In this document: positions 37,201 through 48,923 of the stretch, piece by piece
Layout: every line of letters starts with the position of its first letter
Numbering within the stretch: position 1 is the first letter of the stretch
NCBI GenBank assembly: GCA_963691705.1
Contig: OY829537.1
Span: 71,569,352 to 71,633,351, forward strand
Direction of reading: 5' to 3'
From: Viola odorata
Lineage: Eukaryota > Streptophyta > Magnoliopsida > Malpighiales > Violaceae
Length of the DNA stretch: 64,000 nt
Notes under the pieces: generated by a model
The model's input: only the letters and a program-made list of their open reading frames with translations
Told to the model about the DNA's origin: nothing
Database searches by the model: none
Made by a program: the position numbers and the translations under genes

Positions 37201-39733
37201 ATTAGTGCCAACTCGGGTACAAAATGGATGGCGAGTATGCATCGATTACAGGAGACTCCATTCAGCAACAAGGAAAGATCATTTTCCTATCCCTTTCATC
37301 GATCAAATGCTTGAACGACTGTCAGGTAAGTCTCACTATTGTTGCCTTGACGGGTATTCTGGTTTTCACCAAATACCCGTCGCTTCTGAGGATCAAGACA
37401 AAACTACTTTTACATGTCCATTTGGAACTTTTGCATATAAACACATGCCCTTTGGATTGTGCAATGCACCTGCAACTTTCCAAAGGTGTATGATGAGTAT
37501 TTTCTCTGAATTCATAGAAAAAGGAATAGAAGTTTTTATGGATGATTTTACTGTTTATGGCGATTCTTTTGATGAATGTCTAGAAAATCTTGAGAAAATT
37601 CTAAAACGCTGCCTAGAAACAAACCTTGTTTTAAACTATGAGAAGTGTCATTTCATGGTTAATCAGGGTCTAATTTTAGGCCACATAGTTTCTCAAAAAG
37701 GGATAGAAGTAGATAAGGCTAAAATAGATGTTATTGACTCCTTGCCATATCCTACTAACGTACGTGAAGTTCGCTCCTTCTTAGGGCATGCAGGCTTTTA
37801 TAGAAGATTTATTAAAGATTTTTCGAAAGTTGCTGCCCCACTTTGCAGGTTGCTACAGAAGGAGACAGAGTTTAAATTTGACTCTGATTGTGAGGCTGCT
37901 TTTGACACATTGCAGAAGAAGTTAACAACAGCCCCCATCATTAAAGCTCCAAACTGGAATTTACCATTTGAAATTATGTGCGATGCTTCTAATAATTCTG
38001 TTGGTGCTGTTTTAGGATAAAAAGAAGGATGTGATCCACACGTTATCTATTATGCGTCTCGTATGCTTGACGATGCACAAAAAAATTATACAACAACAGA
38101 GAAAGAATTATTTGCCATAATTTTTGCTTTAGATAAATTCCGTGCATACTTATTAGGAACTAAAGTTGTTGTTTACTCTGATCATGCAGCGTTACGCTAT
38201 TTGCTAGTCAAAAAGGAAGCCAAACCGAGGTTGATCAGATGGATTTTACTGCTCCAGGAGTTCCACCTAGAGATTAAAGATAAAAGTGGCAAGGAGAATC
38301 TAGTAGCAGATCACTTAAGCAGATTACTCGTGAAACCAGACCATGAACCAGTAAAAGAGGAATTTCCAGACGAAGCCCTTTTCTTTGCCCTGGGAGATGG
38401 ACCAGACGAGAGCCTTATCCTTGCCCTGGTGGAAAGACCATGGTATGCGGATATAGCCAATTTCCTGCATTCAAGTAAGTTTGATCAGGACATGACATAC
38501 AGAGAAAGGGAAAAGGTAAGGAGAGATTCCAAATTTTATGTATGGGATGAACCCTACATGTGGAACATCGGAAAAGATCAAATTTTGAGGAGATGTGTTC
38601 TCCAAAATGAATTTGAATCTATTTTGAGATTCTGCCATACAGAGGCATGTGGAGGTCATTACGGACCTAAAAGAACAGCATTAAAAATTCTTGAATGTGG
38701 CTTTTATTGGCCAACACTCTTTAAAGATTGCCATCTTTTCTGTATGAACTGTCCTAGCTGCCAAAAAGTTGGCAATATATCTGCTAGAAATGAGATGCCT
38801 TTAAACCCCATTATCTCTTGTGAAGTATTTGATGTCTGGGGAATCGACTTTATGGGTCCTTTTCCCAGGTCTGGGGGAAACCAGTACATTATACTAGCTG
38901 TTGATTACTTATCTAAGTGGGTTGAGGCCAAAGCTACTGCAGCCGATGATGCCAAAACTGTGGTTTTGTTTCTAAAGTCTCACATTCTTAACAGGTTTGG
39001 AGTACCCAAGGTATTAATCAGTGACAGAGGGACCCACTTTTGCAATAAGGTAGTTACTGCCTTACATGCAAAATATCAGGTCAATCATAGGGTGTCCACA
39101 GCATACCACCCCCAGACCAATGGGCAAGCAGAAGTCTCAAACAGAGACGTGAAGGCCATCCTAGCAAAGACAGTTAATCCAAACAGAAAAGACTGGAGTC
39201 AAAGATTAGACGACGCTCTTTGGGCGTACAGGACGGCATTTAAGACTCTCATAGGCACAACTCCTTACAATCTAGTATATGGAAAAGCTTGCCACCTTCC
39301 AGTCGAACTAGAACACAAGTCCTTTTGGGCGATAAAGCAGTGTAACTTGGAGCTACAAAGAGATGCAGCAGCAAGGAAACTACAACTCCAAGAATTGGAA
39401 GAGATGCGCAGAGATGCATATGAAAACTCCCAACTCGTAAAAGCTAAAACCAAGAAATACCATGACAGTATCATTAAGGATAAAAACTTTCATGTGGGCC
39501 AGAAAGTGTTACTATTTAATTCTAGATTTAGACTCTTTTCAGGGAAATTAAAATCTAGATGGATGGGTCCATATATTGTTGTTAACATTTACCCTTATGG
39601 TGCTATTGATATACAGGATACGAAGAAGGGAATGACGTTCAAAGTTAATGGCCAGAGGCTGAAACCTTACCATGAAGGATTTCAGAGTCACACGGTGGAG
39701 CAAGTTCAAGTCCACCCTTGTTTGGATAAATGA
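34205..39733 (+). pseudogene. Athila C gag-pol polyprotein, two nonsense codons
   Basis: One frame of about 1842 codons from the ATG at 34205 to the stop at 39731-39733, broken only by TAG at 34706-34708 (gag) and TAA at 38018-38020 (RNase H). Domains in order: gag capsid-like region (FLNKYWSSTKAGNARKNI, about 34790-34980), CCHC knuckle (CGLCCQQGHSSDQC, 35219-35260), Asn/Gln/Pro-rich linker, aspartic protease with CDLGAGIN (36173-36196), RT with [20 protein letters not shown] and FMDDF (37535-37549), RNase H start (CDASNNSVGAVLG), the rest of RNase H after the stop ([11 protein letters not shown]), integrase His/Cys finger (HTEACGGH...CMNCPSC), DDE core ([25 protein letters not shown]) and a C-terminal domain. 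Catalytic residues look intact; only the stops disable it. Confidence 0.93.
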
Positions 39734-40293
39734 TTAATTCAATGTCTAGTCCAAGACATAAAAGAAGGACGCTACATGGGAGGCAACCCATGCTTTTGCT
39801 CCATTTTGAAACTTATCATTTATTTAGCTTGAATAAAAGATTAAGGACCTGATGGATTTTCGTTTGATTTCTTTTATCAGGAAAATCTTGAGGCAGTTAC
39901 AGTTGACGTTGATCTTATCCCAGGTCGGGGATAAGAGATTTTTAGGAAGCAGATTTTGAGTGGGTAGAAGTACTCTTATCCCAGGGCAGGGAAAAGAGTC
40001 CTAGAAAGATAAGTCTGGGAACTCGCAAAATAAAGTAAAAAGCAGACCAGGAAAGAGAAAAATATCCCATCATTATTTTTCCAACGGTAATATTATTTAA
40101 TTAATATGACCGTTGTCCACCCAAACCAAAACTCTTCCTCTATCCTAAAACCGATAATCATCCCAACTAAACTAAAACTCCTCCCAAATTTTCCCATAAA
40201 GCAAAACCCTAATCTAGCAAATCCACCATCATCTTTCTTTTTCTTCTCTACTTCTTCATCAATCCCAGACCCAAAAATTCGCATAATCTCACC
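39734..40293 (+). other. Spacer between pol and env-position ORF of Athila C
   Basis: About 560 bp without a gene. It holds two hairpin-capable segments, CTTATCCCAGGTCGGGGATAAG near 39912-39934 and a diverged copy near 39974-39996, related to the palindromes in the LTR. An AC-rich leader precedes the ATG at 40294. Confidence 0.6.
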
Positions 40294-42171
40294 ATGGTTC
40301 TAACCAGAGCTGGAAAAGATTCCAAAGCCACTCCAAGAAAACCAACCAAACGGGCAGCCAAATCAAAGCCCCAAACCAAACCCAAAGCTGTGATAATTGA
40401 TACTCCTCCGCCTTCACCACTAATCGAGAGTTCAAGCAGACCAGTGGTAGAAGAAGCCCAGATTTCACCTCCTCCTGCCGCACCGCCCTCTCCTCCTCCG
40501 GCCAGAGATGCAACCCCACCGCCACAACCCGAAAACCCCACACCTATTGCCTCGCCTGGTCCTCAAGAACAGTCGCCACCGCCATCTTCTCCAGTGGTCG
40601 ACGAGGTACCTCAAGAGCAAATCCCAGAGCGGGTTGAGGAGCCTGTTCTCGAGATTCCAAAACCAAAACAATCAGGTCAGGTAGAGGAATCGATTCAAGA
40701 AGGAGCAGAGCAAGCTGAACCGACTGTTGATCAGACGGTTGAATCGCCAGAGCATAACTCCACTAGCTCCGGTGAAGAAACCACTTCTGATCCCACATAT
40801 AAAATCAAGCCAGCAGAAGTCGTTGAGGAGAGCGAAGAATCTGATGAGATCCCCCTATCTCGCCTGAGAAAAGGGAAGCAAAGCCAAGTCCTTAAAAAGC
40901 CAACCCCAAAGAAGATCAGTGTGGGGGAGAAGAGGAAAGAACCAGCGGACCAAATCCCAGAGGTCCAGGAGAAAGAAGCTTCCATCAGGCCTGATGAGGA
41001 AGCCAGTGGCAGTCAGGCCAAGCCAAAAAGGACCAAGACCCTTGCACATGCATCCAACACCAGGCCTGAACAGAAAAGCATCCACATACCCCTCACCAAG
41101 GTACAAAAGCCTGGGATGTCTTCTCAGCAGCCAGTCCAGATGGAACAGAAGGGCCATGTGAGAATCAAGTCCAGAGCAAAAGGAGGGCGATCTTCAAAAC
41201 AGGTACCAACCCTTGAGAATCTCAAGGGTTGGCTTCATTTTGATGATTTTGAATCTATGGAACGTCTAGCTGTTAGAGTTAAGGATGAGGTTATTGCATG
41301 TGCACGATGTGATTACCAACTGCTTGATGACCTTGAGCTTATTGATCCTCTCACTAAATATATCCAGAATATAGGTTGGGAACCCTTGTATTTCCTTGAG
41401 CATCCTGCTTTCTTAGAACTCACACTAGAATTTTATTCATCCTTCTGCATGAACACTAAGAAGAAAATAGGTGTTAAAGAGGTAAACTTCAGATTAATGA
41501 ACAAATATGCCCACTATACCATGGATGAATTTAATGAGTTTATTGGTTTTGTGTCTAAGGAAGAATTGACTGCTGACTGGTATGTTAATTGCTTGACTGA
41601 CTATCCTGAATTCCCTGTGTTTGATAAGCAAGAGGCATGGAAACAAATCACTAAGGATCCTACTGCACGTTTTGATGATAGCCATGCCAAGGCACATGCC
41701 ATTCCAGATTTATCTCTTAGGATCATTCACAGATTTTTAGCAATTAATTTTTCTGGAAAATCTGGTATTACTGGTGTGATCTCTAAGCAAGAACTGTTCT
41801 TTCTTTGGTGTATGGTGAATGAGCATAAAGTGAATTTAGGATTTTGGCTATGCAAGCAATTTAAATCTGTTAAGAACAAAATGCCATTAGCATCCTTGAT
41901 CACTGCCTTCGCTGTCAATCATAGAGGTCTTGATGTGTCTACTTGTGATTTATATAAATCATCTGACTTGCGCATTTTAGATTTGAGAGCTTTAGATGCC
42001 ATGGGATACTTTCACCTGGATGAGAATCGTGTGCTGCGCAGTAACACAGGTTTCACTCCCATTGAAGACCACATCTATTCAAAGAAGAATCAAGGGATCT
42101 TCATTTTTGAAAAAGACTTTGTGGCAGGGAAAACAATTCCAGCGCAGAAACTACCCTCCACATCAGACTAG
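40294..42171 (+). CDS. Athila C env-position ORF ('putative plant transposon protein' core)
   Basis: 625 codons from an ATG in a good context (ACCATGG). The N-terminal half (about residues 1-310) is disordered: basic start (TRAGKDSKATPRKPTKRAAK), Pro-rich tracts (PPPAAPPSPPPA), acidic Glu/Ser-rich stretch (VVEESEESDEIPLSRL), then Lys/Arg patches. The C-terminal half carries the core shared with A and B: LENLKGWLHFDDFESMERL, NIGWEPLYFLEHPAFLELTL, SKQELFFLWCMVNEHKVNLG, FWLCK. The same frame continues past TAG (42169-42171) to 42396 with one more TAG at 42259-42261 and then a Gln/Leu-rich, coiled-coil-like tail, so the original protein was probably about 700 residues. No signal peptide or membrane helix. 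Function unknown. Confidence 0.85.
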   Translation: MVLTRAGKDSKATPRKPTKRAAKSKPQTKPKAVIIDTPPPSPLIESSSRPVVEEAQISPPPAAPPSPPPARDATPPPQPENPTPIASPGPQEQSPPPSSPVVDEVPQEQIPERVEEPVLEIPKPKQSGQVEESIQEGAEQAEPTVDQTVESPEHNSTSSGEETTSDPTYKIKPAEVVEESEESDEIPLSRLRKGKQSQVLKKPTPKKISVGEKRKEPADQIPEVQEKEASIRPDEEASGSQAKPKRTKTLAHASNTRPEQKSIHIPLTKVQKPGMSSQQPVQMEQKGHVRIKSRAKGGRSSKQVPTLENLKGWLHFDDFESMERLAVRVKDEVIACARCDYQLLDDLELIDPLTKYIQNIGWEPLYFLEHPAFLELTLEFYSSFCMNTKKKIGVKEVNFRLMNKYAHYTMDEFNEFIGFVSKEELTADWYVNCLTDYPEFPVFDKQEAWKQITKDPTARFDDSHAKAHAIPDLSLRIIHRFLAINFSGKSGITGVISKQELFFLWCMVNEHKVNLGFWLCKQFKSVKNKMPLASLITAFAVNHRGLDVSTCDLYKSSDLRILDLRALDAMGYFHLDENRVLRSNTGFTPIEDHIYSKKNQGIFIFEKDFVAGKTIPAQKLPSTSD

Positions 42172-42396
42172 GGATCTCAGCCACCACAAAACCAGATTCC
42201 CAGGTCTGGGGTAGAGACACAAAGCATGGCAACCATGATGACCACAATGATGGCCCGCTAGGAGCTTCTGCAGAAGACTGTTGATCAGCTAGGATCCCAG
42301 GTCCAGAAGCTGATTGAGGACCAAAAGCATTCAACTGCTATTCAACAGCAGCTACTGGAGAAATTCATGCAAAGCACCTTCCCACCCAACCCATGA

Positions 42397-43440
42397 TTGC
42401 CCCGGGTACTTCTTTTCCTTGTTATTTATTTTATTTTAGTTAAATGTTGAGTCTTTTCCTTTCTCACACTTCGAGGACAAAGTGTCATCTAGTGTGGGGG
42501 AGACTTTTTGTGTTGATGATCTGTTCTGATTGTTTGTTAGAGTCAGTATATAGCGTCTGTTTTCAATTATTACTTTAGTGTCGTGTCTGTCTGTCTTGAG
42601 CACGTTTTATTTTGATTTTTATGCATGTTTTTAGATACATTTTGTGAGTCCGAACAAAGATCTTGATAATCAAATTCAGAGTATGCATTGCATCACATAG
42701 GAAACAAAAGATGCTTGAGTTCATAAGTCCATGTTTTATTACCAAGGTATAATTTTTCCAATACTTGTGAAACTCACTTAATCTACATAGGGTCATGATA
42801 CTTGGGCTTGATGATTGAATTTTGCGAGAGAAACCATGTAGAACTAGCATTCTTTACCCTGTTGCCTTCAACACATTGACTATCTCTATAGGCCTACCCC
42901 TGAAATCATTTTTAGAAGCTTAGCAGCTATGAAAAAAAAAATGTTGAATAAAAATATTATGTTGCTGCTTTGGTATTCATGCCTAATTTAAGCAAGAATA
43001 TCCAAGGAACTAAAATCAGCTCTAAAAAAGGAAAATAGAATGTCTTGGTACCCAGGCCTAATTTAAGCCAGGGTAACTAAGAAACTTCGGCTGATCAAAT
43101 TTAAGAAAGAAATTAGGAAATGCCTAGGGGGTAGGCTGAAAATCTATCCAGTCAATGTGAAGGGGGTGGTAGAAGGAAATGAGAATTGTTCTATGTGTTT
43201 TCAACTGCAGGGATCGATTGCTAAGCACTCGATTATGGGACTATATCAGATCAGGTGAGTTTCGAGTCTTGGTCAAGCCTTGGTAATATTGGATGGAGTT
43301 ATGTGCTTAAGTATCTGTGGATCTTATGTGATGAACTGGGTGCTCTAAAGTAGATACTGATTGATCTTTGTTTATATGTGTTTTGTTTTGTTGAGTCTTG
43401 TGTTAGGTTAGAAATGCTTGGGGGCAAGCATAAGATAGTA
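42397..43440 (+). other. 3' non-coding region of Athila C
   Basis: About 1 kb with no supportable gene. A purine-rich block TCGAGGACAA...AGTGTGGGGGAG at 42471-42502 resembles those at 3421-3460 and 10001-10040 (minus strand) in A and B. Two partial direct repeats of TGCCTAATTTAAGCAAG / AGGCCTAATTTAAGCCAG occur near 42978 and 43053. Confidence 0.65.
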
Positions 43441-43449
43441 TGGGGGATT
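43441..43449 (+). other. Polypurine tract of Athila C
   Basis: TGGGGGATT directly before the 3' LTR start TGATAAAG; this position and composition define the plus-strand primer site. Confidence 0.85.
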
Positions 43450-44844
43450 TGATAAAGTGCTTAAATGTCATCTTTTCATCATCTTTTCACTTCTATTTTG
43501 GGATGATGATACTGCTAAATGCTGGCTTTTCTCTCCTTTTCCACAGATATGCTGCTGAGAAGCAGAATTATTCAAAAGGAGTCAGAAGAGCCTTTATCAG
43601 AGCTGTTTTGATGGTCGCAGAGCTATTCTATCCCAGACCTGGGATAAGGAAAGAAACTAGAAGCATTGACCAGAGTCAACTGACTTAAAAAGCTAGCTGG
43701 GCCGCGAGATTTATCCATGGGCCGTGAGCGGAATTGAAGTATTCCAGCTGGAGTCTTCAGGAAGAAAAGAAGTTCAGTTGTGAATAGAACTCCTTGATCG
43801 ATTAGAACTAATCGATCCCCTCTTTTTGTAACAATCCCGCATATTTAGATTTCTATCTACTCTTCGTCTTTTGAATTTCAAACCAGAGATAGGTTTTTGG
43901 TATTTAAAGTTGCTGCTGAGGAGAAGAGGTTCATCTCTTCTCTCTCGAATTTGTCTACCATTGTTACAGCTTAATTTTATTCTCCCATCTTTAATATAAT
44001 TCGGATTCAGTTTATGATTGTTTCTTTATTATTATTATTGTTATGTCTATTATAGGCTAAACGCCTTCTTCTTAGTAAGGATTCGAAGCCATGATTCCTA
44101 GGTTGTGAGATCAAATAGCACTTCACACACACTATACTTGTATTCTTGTTCTTCTTGTTTGCATGACAGTTTGTCCCTGTTCTTAGTAAAGTCTGATCAG
44201 CTTCACATAAGGTTTGGATGATTACAGTGTTTTCTGGCGGCTTTGGAGTCTACATTGCCAAGAGAAATAAGAAGGCAACTAGCTGGTGACAGCTAGAAGA
44301 AGAATCAGATCTGGTTTATAAGATAGACACGATTCTCTATCCCAGGCCGGGGATTAGGTCTTTTCCTGCGTCTATCAATTGCCCTGATTAAATCCTATAG
44401 AGTGTCTCTTAGGATTGTTAGGATGATTAGGGACTTCCAATAGAGTGTCTCTTTGGAAGTCTTGTGTAGGAGGAAAGTAGGAGATTTAGGTGACCAATAC
44501 CTGGTCTCTATAGCCTTCCTATAAGTCTAGTGTTTACCACTTTTGCATCTATGATCAACTTAATCGAATCATGAGCTACAAGAAATCCTTACTGGGAAGC
44601 CATTATCAACTGGTTAATATCACCCACTGCGTATCCTGTTTTGTTTATTTCTGTTAATCTAATTTTTATGCAACCAACCAACAACCCATATTGGTATTTA
44701 CCACCCCTTTAATTTAATACAAAGAATTGCTTTTAATCCACCGAATCTCTGAGGAACGATCCTTTTACCACTTGCTGCAATTCAATTATATACTTGCATG
44801 GTAAATTGTACTTTAATATATTTTGACGGTCTCGACACCCATCA
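43450..44844 (+). repeat. 3' LTR of Athila C
   Basis: 1395 bp, about 99% identical to the 5' LTR. It lacks nine bases, including the TATTTAAA of the 5' copy (near 43829), and has one extra T in the GTGTCTCTTTGG stretch, which accounts for the 8-bp length difference. Confidence 0.95.
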
Positions 44845-44849
44845 AACAC

Positions 44850-45798
44850 TATGAAGCATTTTATTATCCGGAGTTTTTAAACTCCGGCCGGTATTTATTA
44901 AGTATTTCTATTTTTTTTATTTCTTGTTTCTTGTGTATGTTATTTATTATATCTGTTATTTATTTACTGTTTAGCATGAGTGGATAAGCTCATCCTTCTT
45001 AGCAAGGGTATTTCAAGAGTTGCAAAAGGGTAGTTTCGAGGCCTAATAGTTCTTCATTGTTATATTTGCTTGTTTGCCGGTTTATTGCCATTTCATTTGA
45101 GGTTTATTATAAGCTTGATCACCTGCTAGTTTATCTCTTGTGAATACTGTCATCCATGCGGTAATAACTAACGTGAGGCTGCATGGTAGAGTAGACAACT
45201 AGATCGGAGTCATCATATCAGTTGGTCCAATCTGACTAGGGCAAGCGACCAATTAGGGTAGAGTCTTCGTGTCTTGCCCTAGACGTGTCTTTCCTCTGCT
45301 TAATGGGCCTCCGAGTATTGTCTCCATAAACGTACCTTGGAGGACGTCAGAGTGTCAAGGGTATCCCATAAGCGTACCTTGGGGTAGCTTCTCGTACGAA
45401 GGAAAGTAGGGGGCCTAAACGTACCTAGCTCCTATAGCACGTCTATAACTTGGGAATGGAATATTTATGTGTCGATGATTGACTAGGCCTCAACGCAACC
45501 TAAAAAACCCTTTGCTAAGATTCTCTCTCATTTGATTTTACCTCTTTCACTGTTTTATTTACTTATCTTTGTTATATTTCTGCCTTTATTATTTTTCTTG
45601 CTTTTATTAACTATTTAGTTTCCAACTACATCTTTTGGTCAACTCGTTACTGTTTGTGCATTTATTTCTATCATACATCTTAGGCAAGATTCATCCCTCA
45701 ATCTCTATGGTTCGACCTCGTTACCGCTATTCGTAAATTAATTGTGCATCTAGACATCAGGTTATTATTATCTTTGACCCGTTTCGACGGCGCGGTCA
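44850..45798 (+). repeat. Solo LTR 1, right part
   Basis: Continues the LTR broken at 32744. Its end CTCTATGGTTCGACCTCG...GCATCTAGACATCAGG matches the reverse complement of the A/B LTR ends. It ends GCGGTCA, followed by GTTTT, the same five bases as at 32162-32166. No internal retrotransposon sequence of this family flanks it, so it is a solo LTR left by LTR-LTR recombination. Confidence 0.85.
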
Positions 45799-45803
45799 GT
45801 TTT

Positions 45804-46371
45804 GTTTAATACTAAACTATTTCATTATTATTTATTTCAATAATGTTTGTTGTTAAAAATTCATTAAAAAATAGGACCTGAACGCCAATTGGAAAGTTGA
45901 GGTATGGGGGTCTAAATGACAAACGAAAAAAAAATGGAGTCAAACATAAGTGACAGAACATAAAATTGGGGTCAAACATGAGTGACAATTTTGCGCTAAA
46001 CTAGATTAACGATAATATTTTGACGGTGTTAGTGAAGATGGTTGGAAAGTTGAAGGCACGGGGTCTAAATGACTAACGGAAAAAAAAAGATTAAACGTGA
46101 GTGACGGAACATAAAATTAAGGGTCAATTCAAAGCTAAATTAAAATTAGGGTATAATTTATAGGTTAGCAAAAATATAATTTTCTGATATAATTTTTTCC
46201 CACTTGTAACCAAAAATGGCTTCAAGAATTGCAATTTTGTATCAAAGGAATACTATTAATTTTCTATGCAAAAAAAATCTTAGAATAATTTGTTTCTATA
46301 CATGATTTACTAGAAAGTCTTTTTCTTTTTTCGTTTCGTGAGATGGAGGTGAAAGAAGATGGAGCTGACAG
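45804..46371. repeat. Intergenic DNA with a diverged direct repeat
   Basis: A segment of about 85 bp (GGAAAGTTGA...GGTCTAAATGAC...ACATAAAATT) occurs at 45891-45975 and, changed, at 46039-46122. No gene is seen. The rest to 46371 is AT-rich and probably includes the proximal promoter of the gene at 46628. Confidence 0.6.
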
Positions 46372-46627
46372 TTAACCGACATGTCGTCTAATATTCTGCG
46401 CTCTTCTCCTCAGTTCTTCCTTCTTCGTCGCAAAACCTAATAAAAAAAAGAAAAAAAAGAAAAAGGTGGAATTCTTGGTCGGGCGAACCGAACCAGTGCG
46501 AGACTCTGCAACCCTCAGCAGCACACATCTGGCCAAACTCGCCAAATTCTTGAAGAAAAAGTTCTCTTCTTGCACTTTTCCCGAATCCGTGAAGGAGAGA
46601 GAACCCTTTTGAAGAGGGGAGGGCGCG

Positions 46628-48923
46628 ATGGTTCACTTGTTTCTTTCAGAAACCAACTGGGAAGAACATGTTGACGGAGAAGATGGTGAAATCGGAAAGA
46701 AGCTTATATCGCTTTTAAACCAACTGGAGTCCGTTCTCTGGCCATTGATGACAGCTGGAGGCGGTCGATCAGAAGCCCGTCTATGGCTTTGCAACACCGT
46801 TTCTGGGATTACTTCCATAACTCCGCATCGGCAGAAGGACCTCTTTTTGAGCTTATTGAGAAGCGAACCTACAAACCGGAGCTTAGCTTCCCAGCTCTTG
46901 CAAATGGTATTCGAAAAGAGGAGGCATGAAGTGGGGCGTATTATAGCCAAGAGAAGCCATGTGCTTAAGAAATTGTTTCAAGGTAAGTTTGTTTCTTAGC
47001 TCATCGTTGCGAGTTCACTTAGTTGGTTGAATTATTTTATATCTAATTGTATTTTGTGTCTTTGCAAGATTGGCATGCATAATGTGAAATTGGTAATAAA
47101 ATTGAATTATTTCATATCTACATTGAATAGTAAGATTGCTTTCATTGTGTGAAATTACTATTTGTGGTATTTGTTATGTTATTTGTTTAATTGAATGACT
47201 GGATTGGTTGCTGACTATTTGCCAAGGATTAATGTAAGGATAAGATGTTAGTGTCTCGAGCATGTCTGGTTGCGGCAAATTATTGTGGATGTTTGCATCT
47301 TTTGCATTATATCTGATAGGGCCAAATGATTGGCTCATTGCAGGAAATCCAAGTCATATCATGCAATGGTTTTCTAACTTTGCTTATGGTGGAGGGTTGG
47401 AGCACAAATTGGGTGCCAGAGCATTATCCCAATTCGCTTTTGTGAATCGAGATATATGTTGGGGAGAACTTGAGTGGAAAGGGAAACATGGGCAATCCCC
47501 TGCAGTAGTTGCTACAAAGCCTCATTACTTTCTTGATTTGGATGTCCAACGAACAGTGGAAAATTTCATTGATTATGTGCCTGAATTTTGGTCATCTAGT
47601 GAGTTTGCTGATTCACTGAAAGATGGGGATATTTTATTCATTGATAAGAAGTTCTTCACTGATTTTTTTATCGACTTGATGTATAAAAAGGATTCAAGAG
47701 ACATATGGGAAGTGATAAATGAGTTTCTTGCAGAAGAATCCTTCGCTTCTTTATGTCAGCACCTTATAATTTTGCTTGAAGAGCAGGGTCTTGCCACTGT
47801 TCTGGAATTGCTTCGCAAGTTATCAAACCGGAGAACGCAATCAAATGATTTTAGTAACTGTTCTGACTGGCTTGAGTTTGTACTTTCTATATGCAGTAGT
47901 TTTAAATCTATTGATAAGCTACTTCTTTTGAATGCGGCTGTCAATCAAGGACGCCAACTTCTAAGGCTTGTATGGGATGAAGAATATCATGAAGGAAATG
48001 CTAAAATCAAGGATATCGTGTCACAGATTTGCTTGATCTCCAACCGGAACGGTAATTTTGTCCCCATGTTAAATGAGTGCTTCAAGATGAAAACGATAGA
48101 TGCAATTAAGTTCTTGGGGCTTCAGTCTTGGGCTCTTCATTATGCATTATCAGAGGAATGCAAGACTCCAGAATCCTGGGAATCTTTGTTTTTGAAGAAT
48201 GGTGTAAGTTTCCGGAGATCGGATAAACATGGGCTGCTACATTATGATGGATTGTCAGAAGAAAATGATTCTGAATTAGATAGAACATCAAGGAAAAGAA
48301 AGCACCACAAGAAAAGGAGAAGGAGAAGAAACCTGGTCGACCATGACAGCTATGAATATGAGCCGTTGGGTTTTGATGCACCAGAGAATAGGTTAGGTTT
48401 GCAATTTGGGGATGCAAGTTGGTTCCTTTCTACAGATGGGTTTTCTGCATCTTGGACCAATGTGAGTTCATTTTGAATTCATTTTCAGATTGTTATCGCA
48501 GTAAAAGAAATTCTCTTGTAATTTTACTCTTGCATGCTCTCATTATTTTTCGCCAGTAACTTTGATGTATACGTTTTTGACATTATATGGGAGTAGTTAT
48601 ATAGCACTTGGCATCTTGTCTGTAAAATTCATATTTTTCCAAGAAACGTATCTATTTTCACTGCCCATAGCTTCATTTTGTCACAGGACTTGCAATAGGT
48701 GCTATAATTGAACACTTTTAGACCTTTTCACTTTTTTCTCCCTTGCAAATGCATTGAATTTGAAGTATTTGTTTGTCATTCAAGTGTCACTTCTTTTGCC
48801 CATATTCTTCCTGATTCTGATATTTTTTATGCTTTACAGACCGATTTACCAGAACATCTCTCGAAGTTGTGCTTTGCTACATGGATGAAGTGGGCTTCTA
48901 AGAAATGGAGTGAAGCATCCTAA
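46628..48923 (+). CDS. Conserved-looking plant protein of unknown function, 3 exons, about 518 residues
   Basis: Exons 46628-46982, 47344-48461 and 48840-48923. Donors CAAG|GTAAGT and CAAT|GTGAGT and acceptors CATTGCAG|GAAAT and TTTACAG|ACCGA are all canonical, and the phases fit (355 + 1118 + 84 nt = 519 codons). The first exon starts MVHLFLSETNWEEHVDGEDG. The protein is mainly helical, with Trp-rich patches (DICWGELEWKGKHGQ; FIDYVPEFW) and Leu-rich stretches (LLEEQGLATVLELLRKLSNR). Near residues 430-445 a long basic run (RKRKHHKKRRRRR) looks like a nuclear localisation signal. The last exon gives LPEHLSKLCFATWMKWASKK. No signal peptide or membrane segment. I do not recognise a named domain. 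The reading frame is undamaged despite the surrounding transposons, which supports a real gene. Confidence 0.85.

Larger units (their letters stand above)
32745..44844 (+). mobile_element. Athila-lineage Ty3/gypsy element C, complete, nested in a solo LTR
   Basis: 12.1-kb element with TG...CA LTRs and a perfect 5-bp target duplication AACAC (32740-32744 and 44845-44849). The order is LTR, PBS, gag-pol, env-position ORF, PPT, LTR. The two LTRs differ by about 15 substitutions, a 9-bp deletion and one extra T by hand count, roughly 1%, so insertion is recent compared with elements A and B. It is structurally complete, but gag-pol has two stops. Confidence 0.95.

Noticed and set aside
40294..42171. 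Env-position ORF as a viral envelope gene
   Set aside because: No signal peptide, transmembrane helix or Cys-rich ectodomain is visible; the core matches a plant transposon accessory family.
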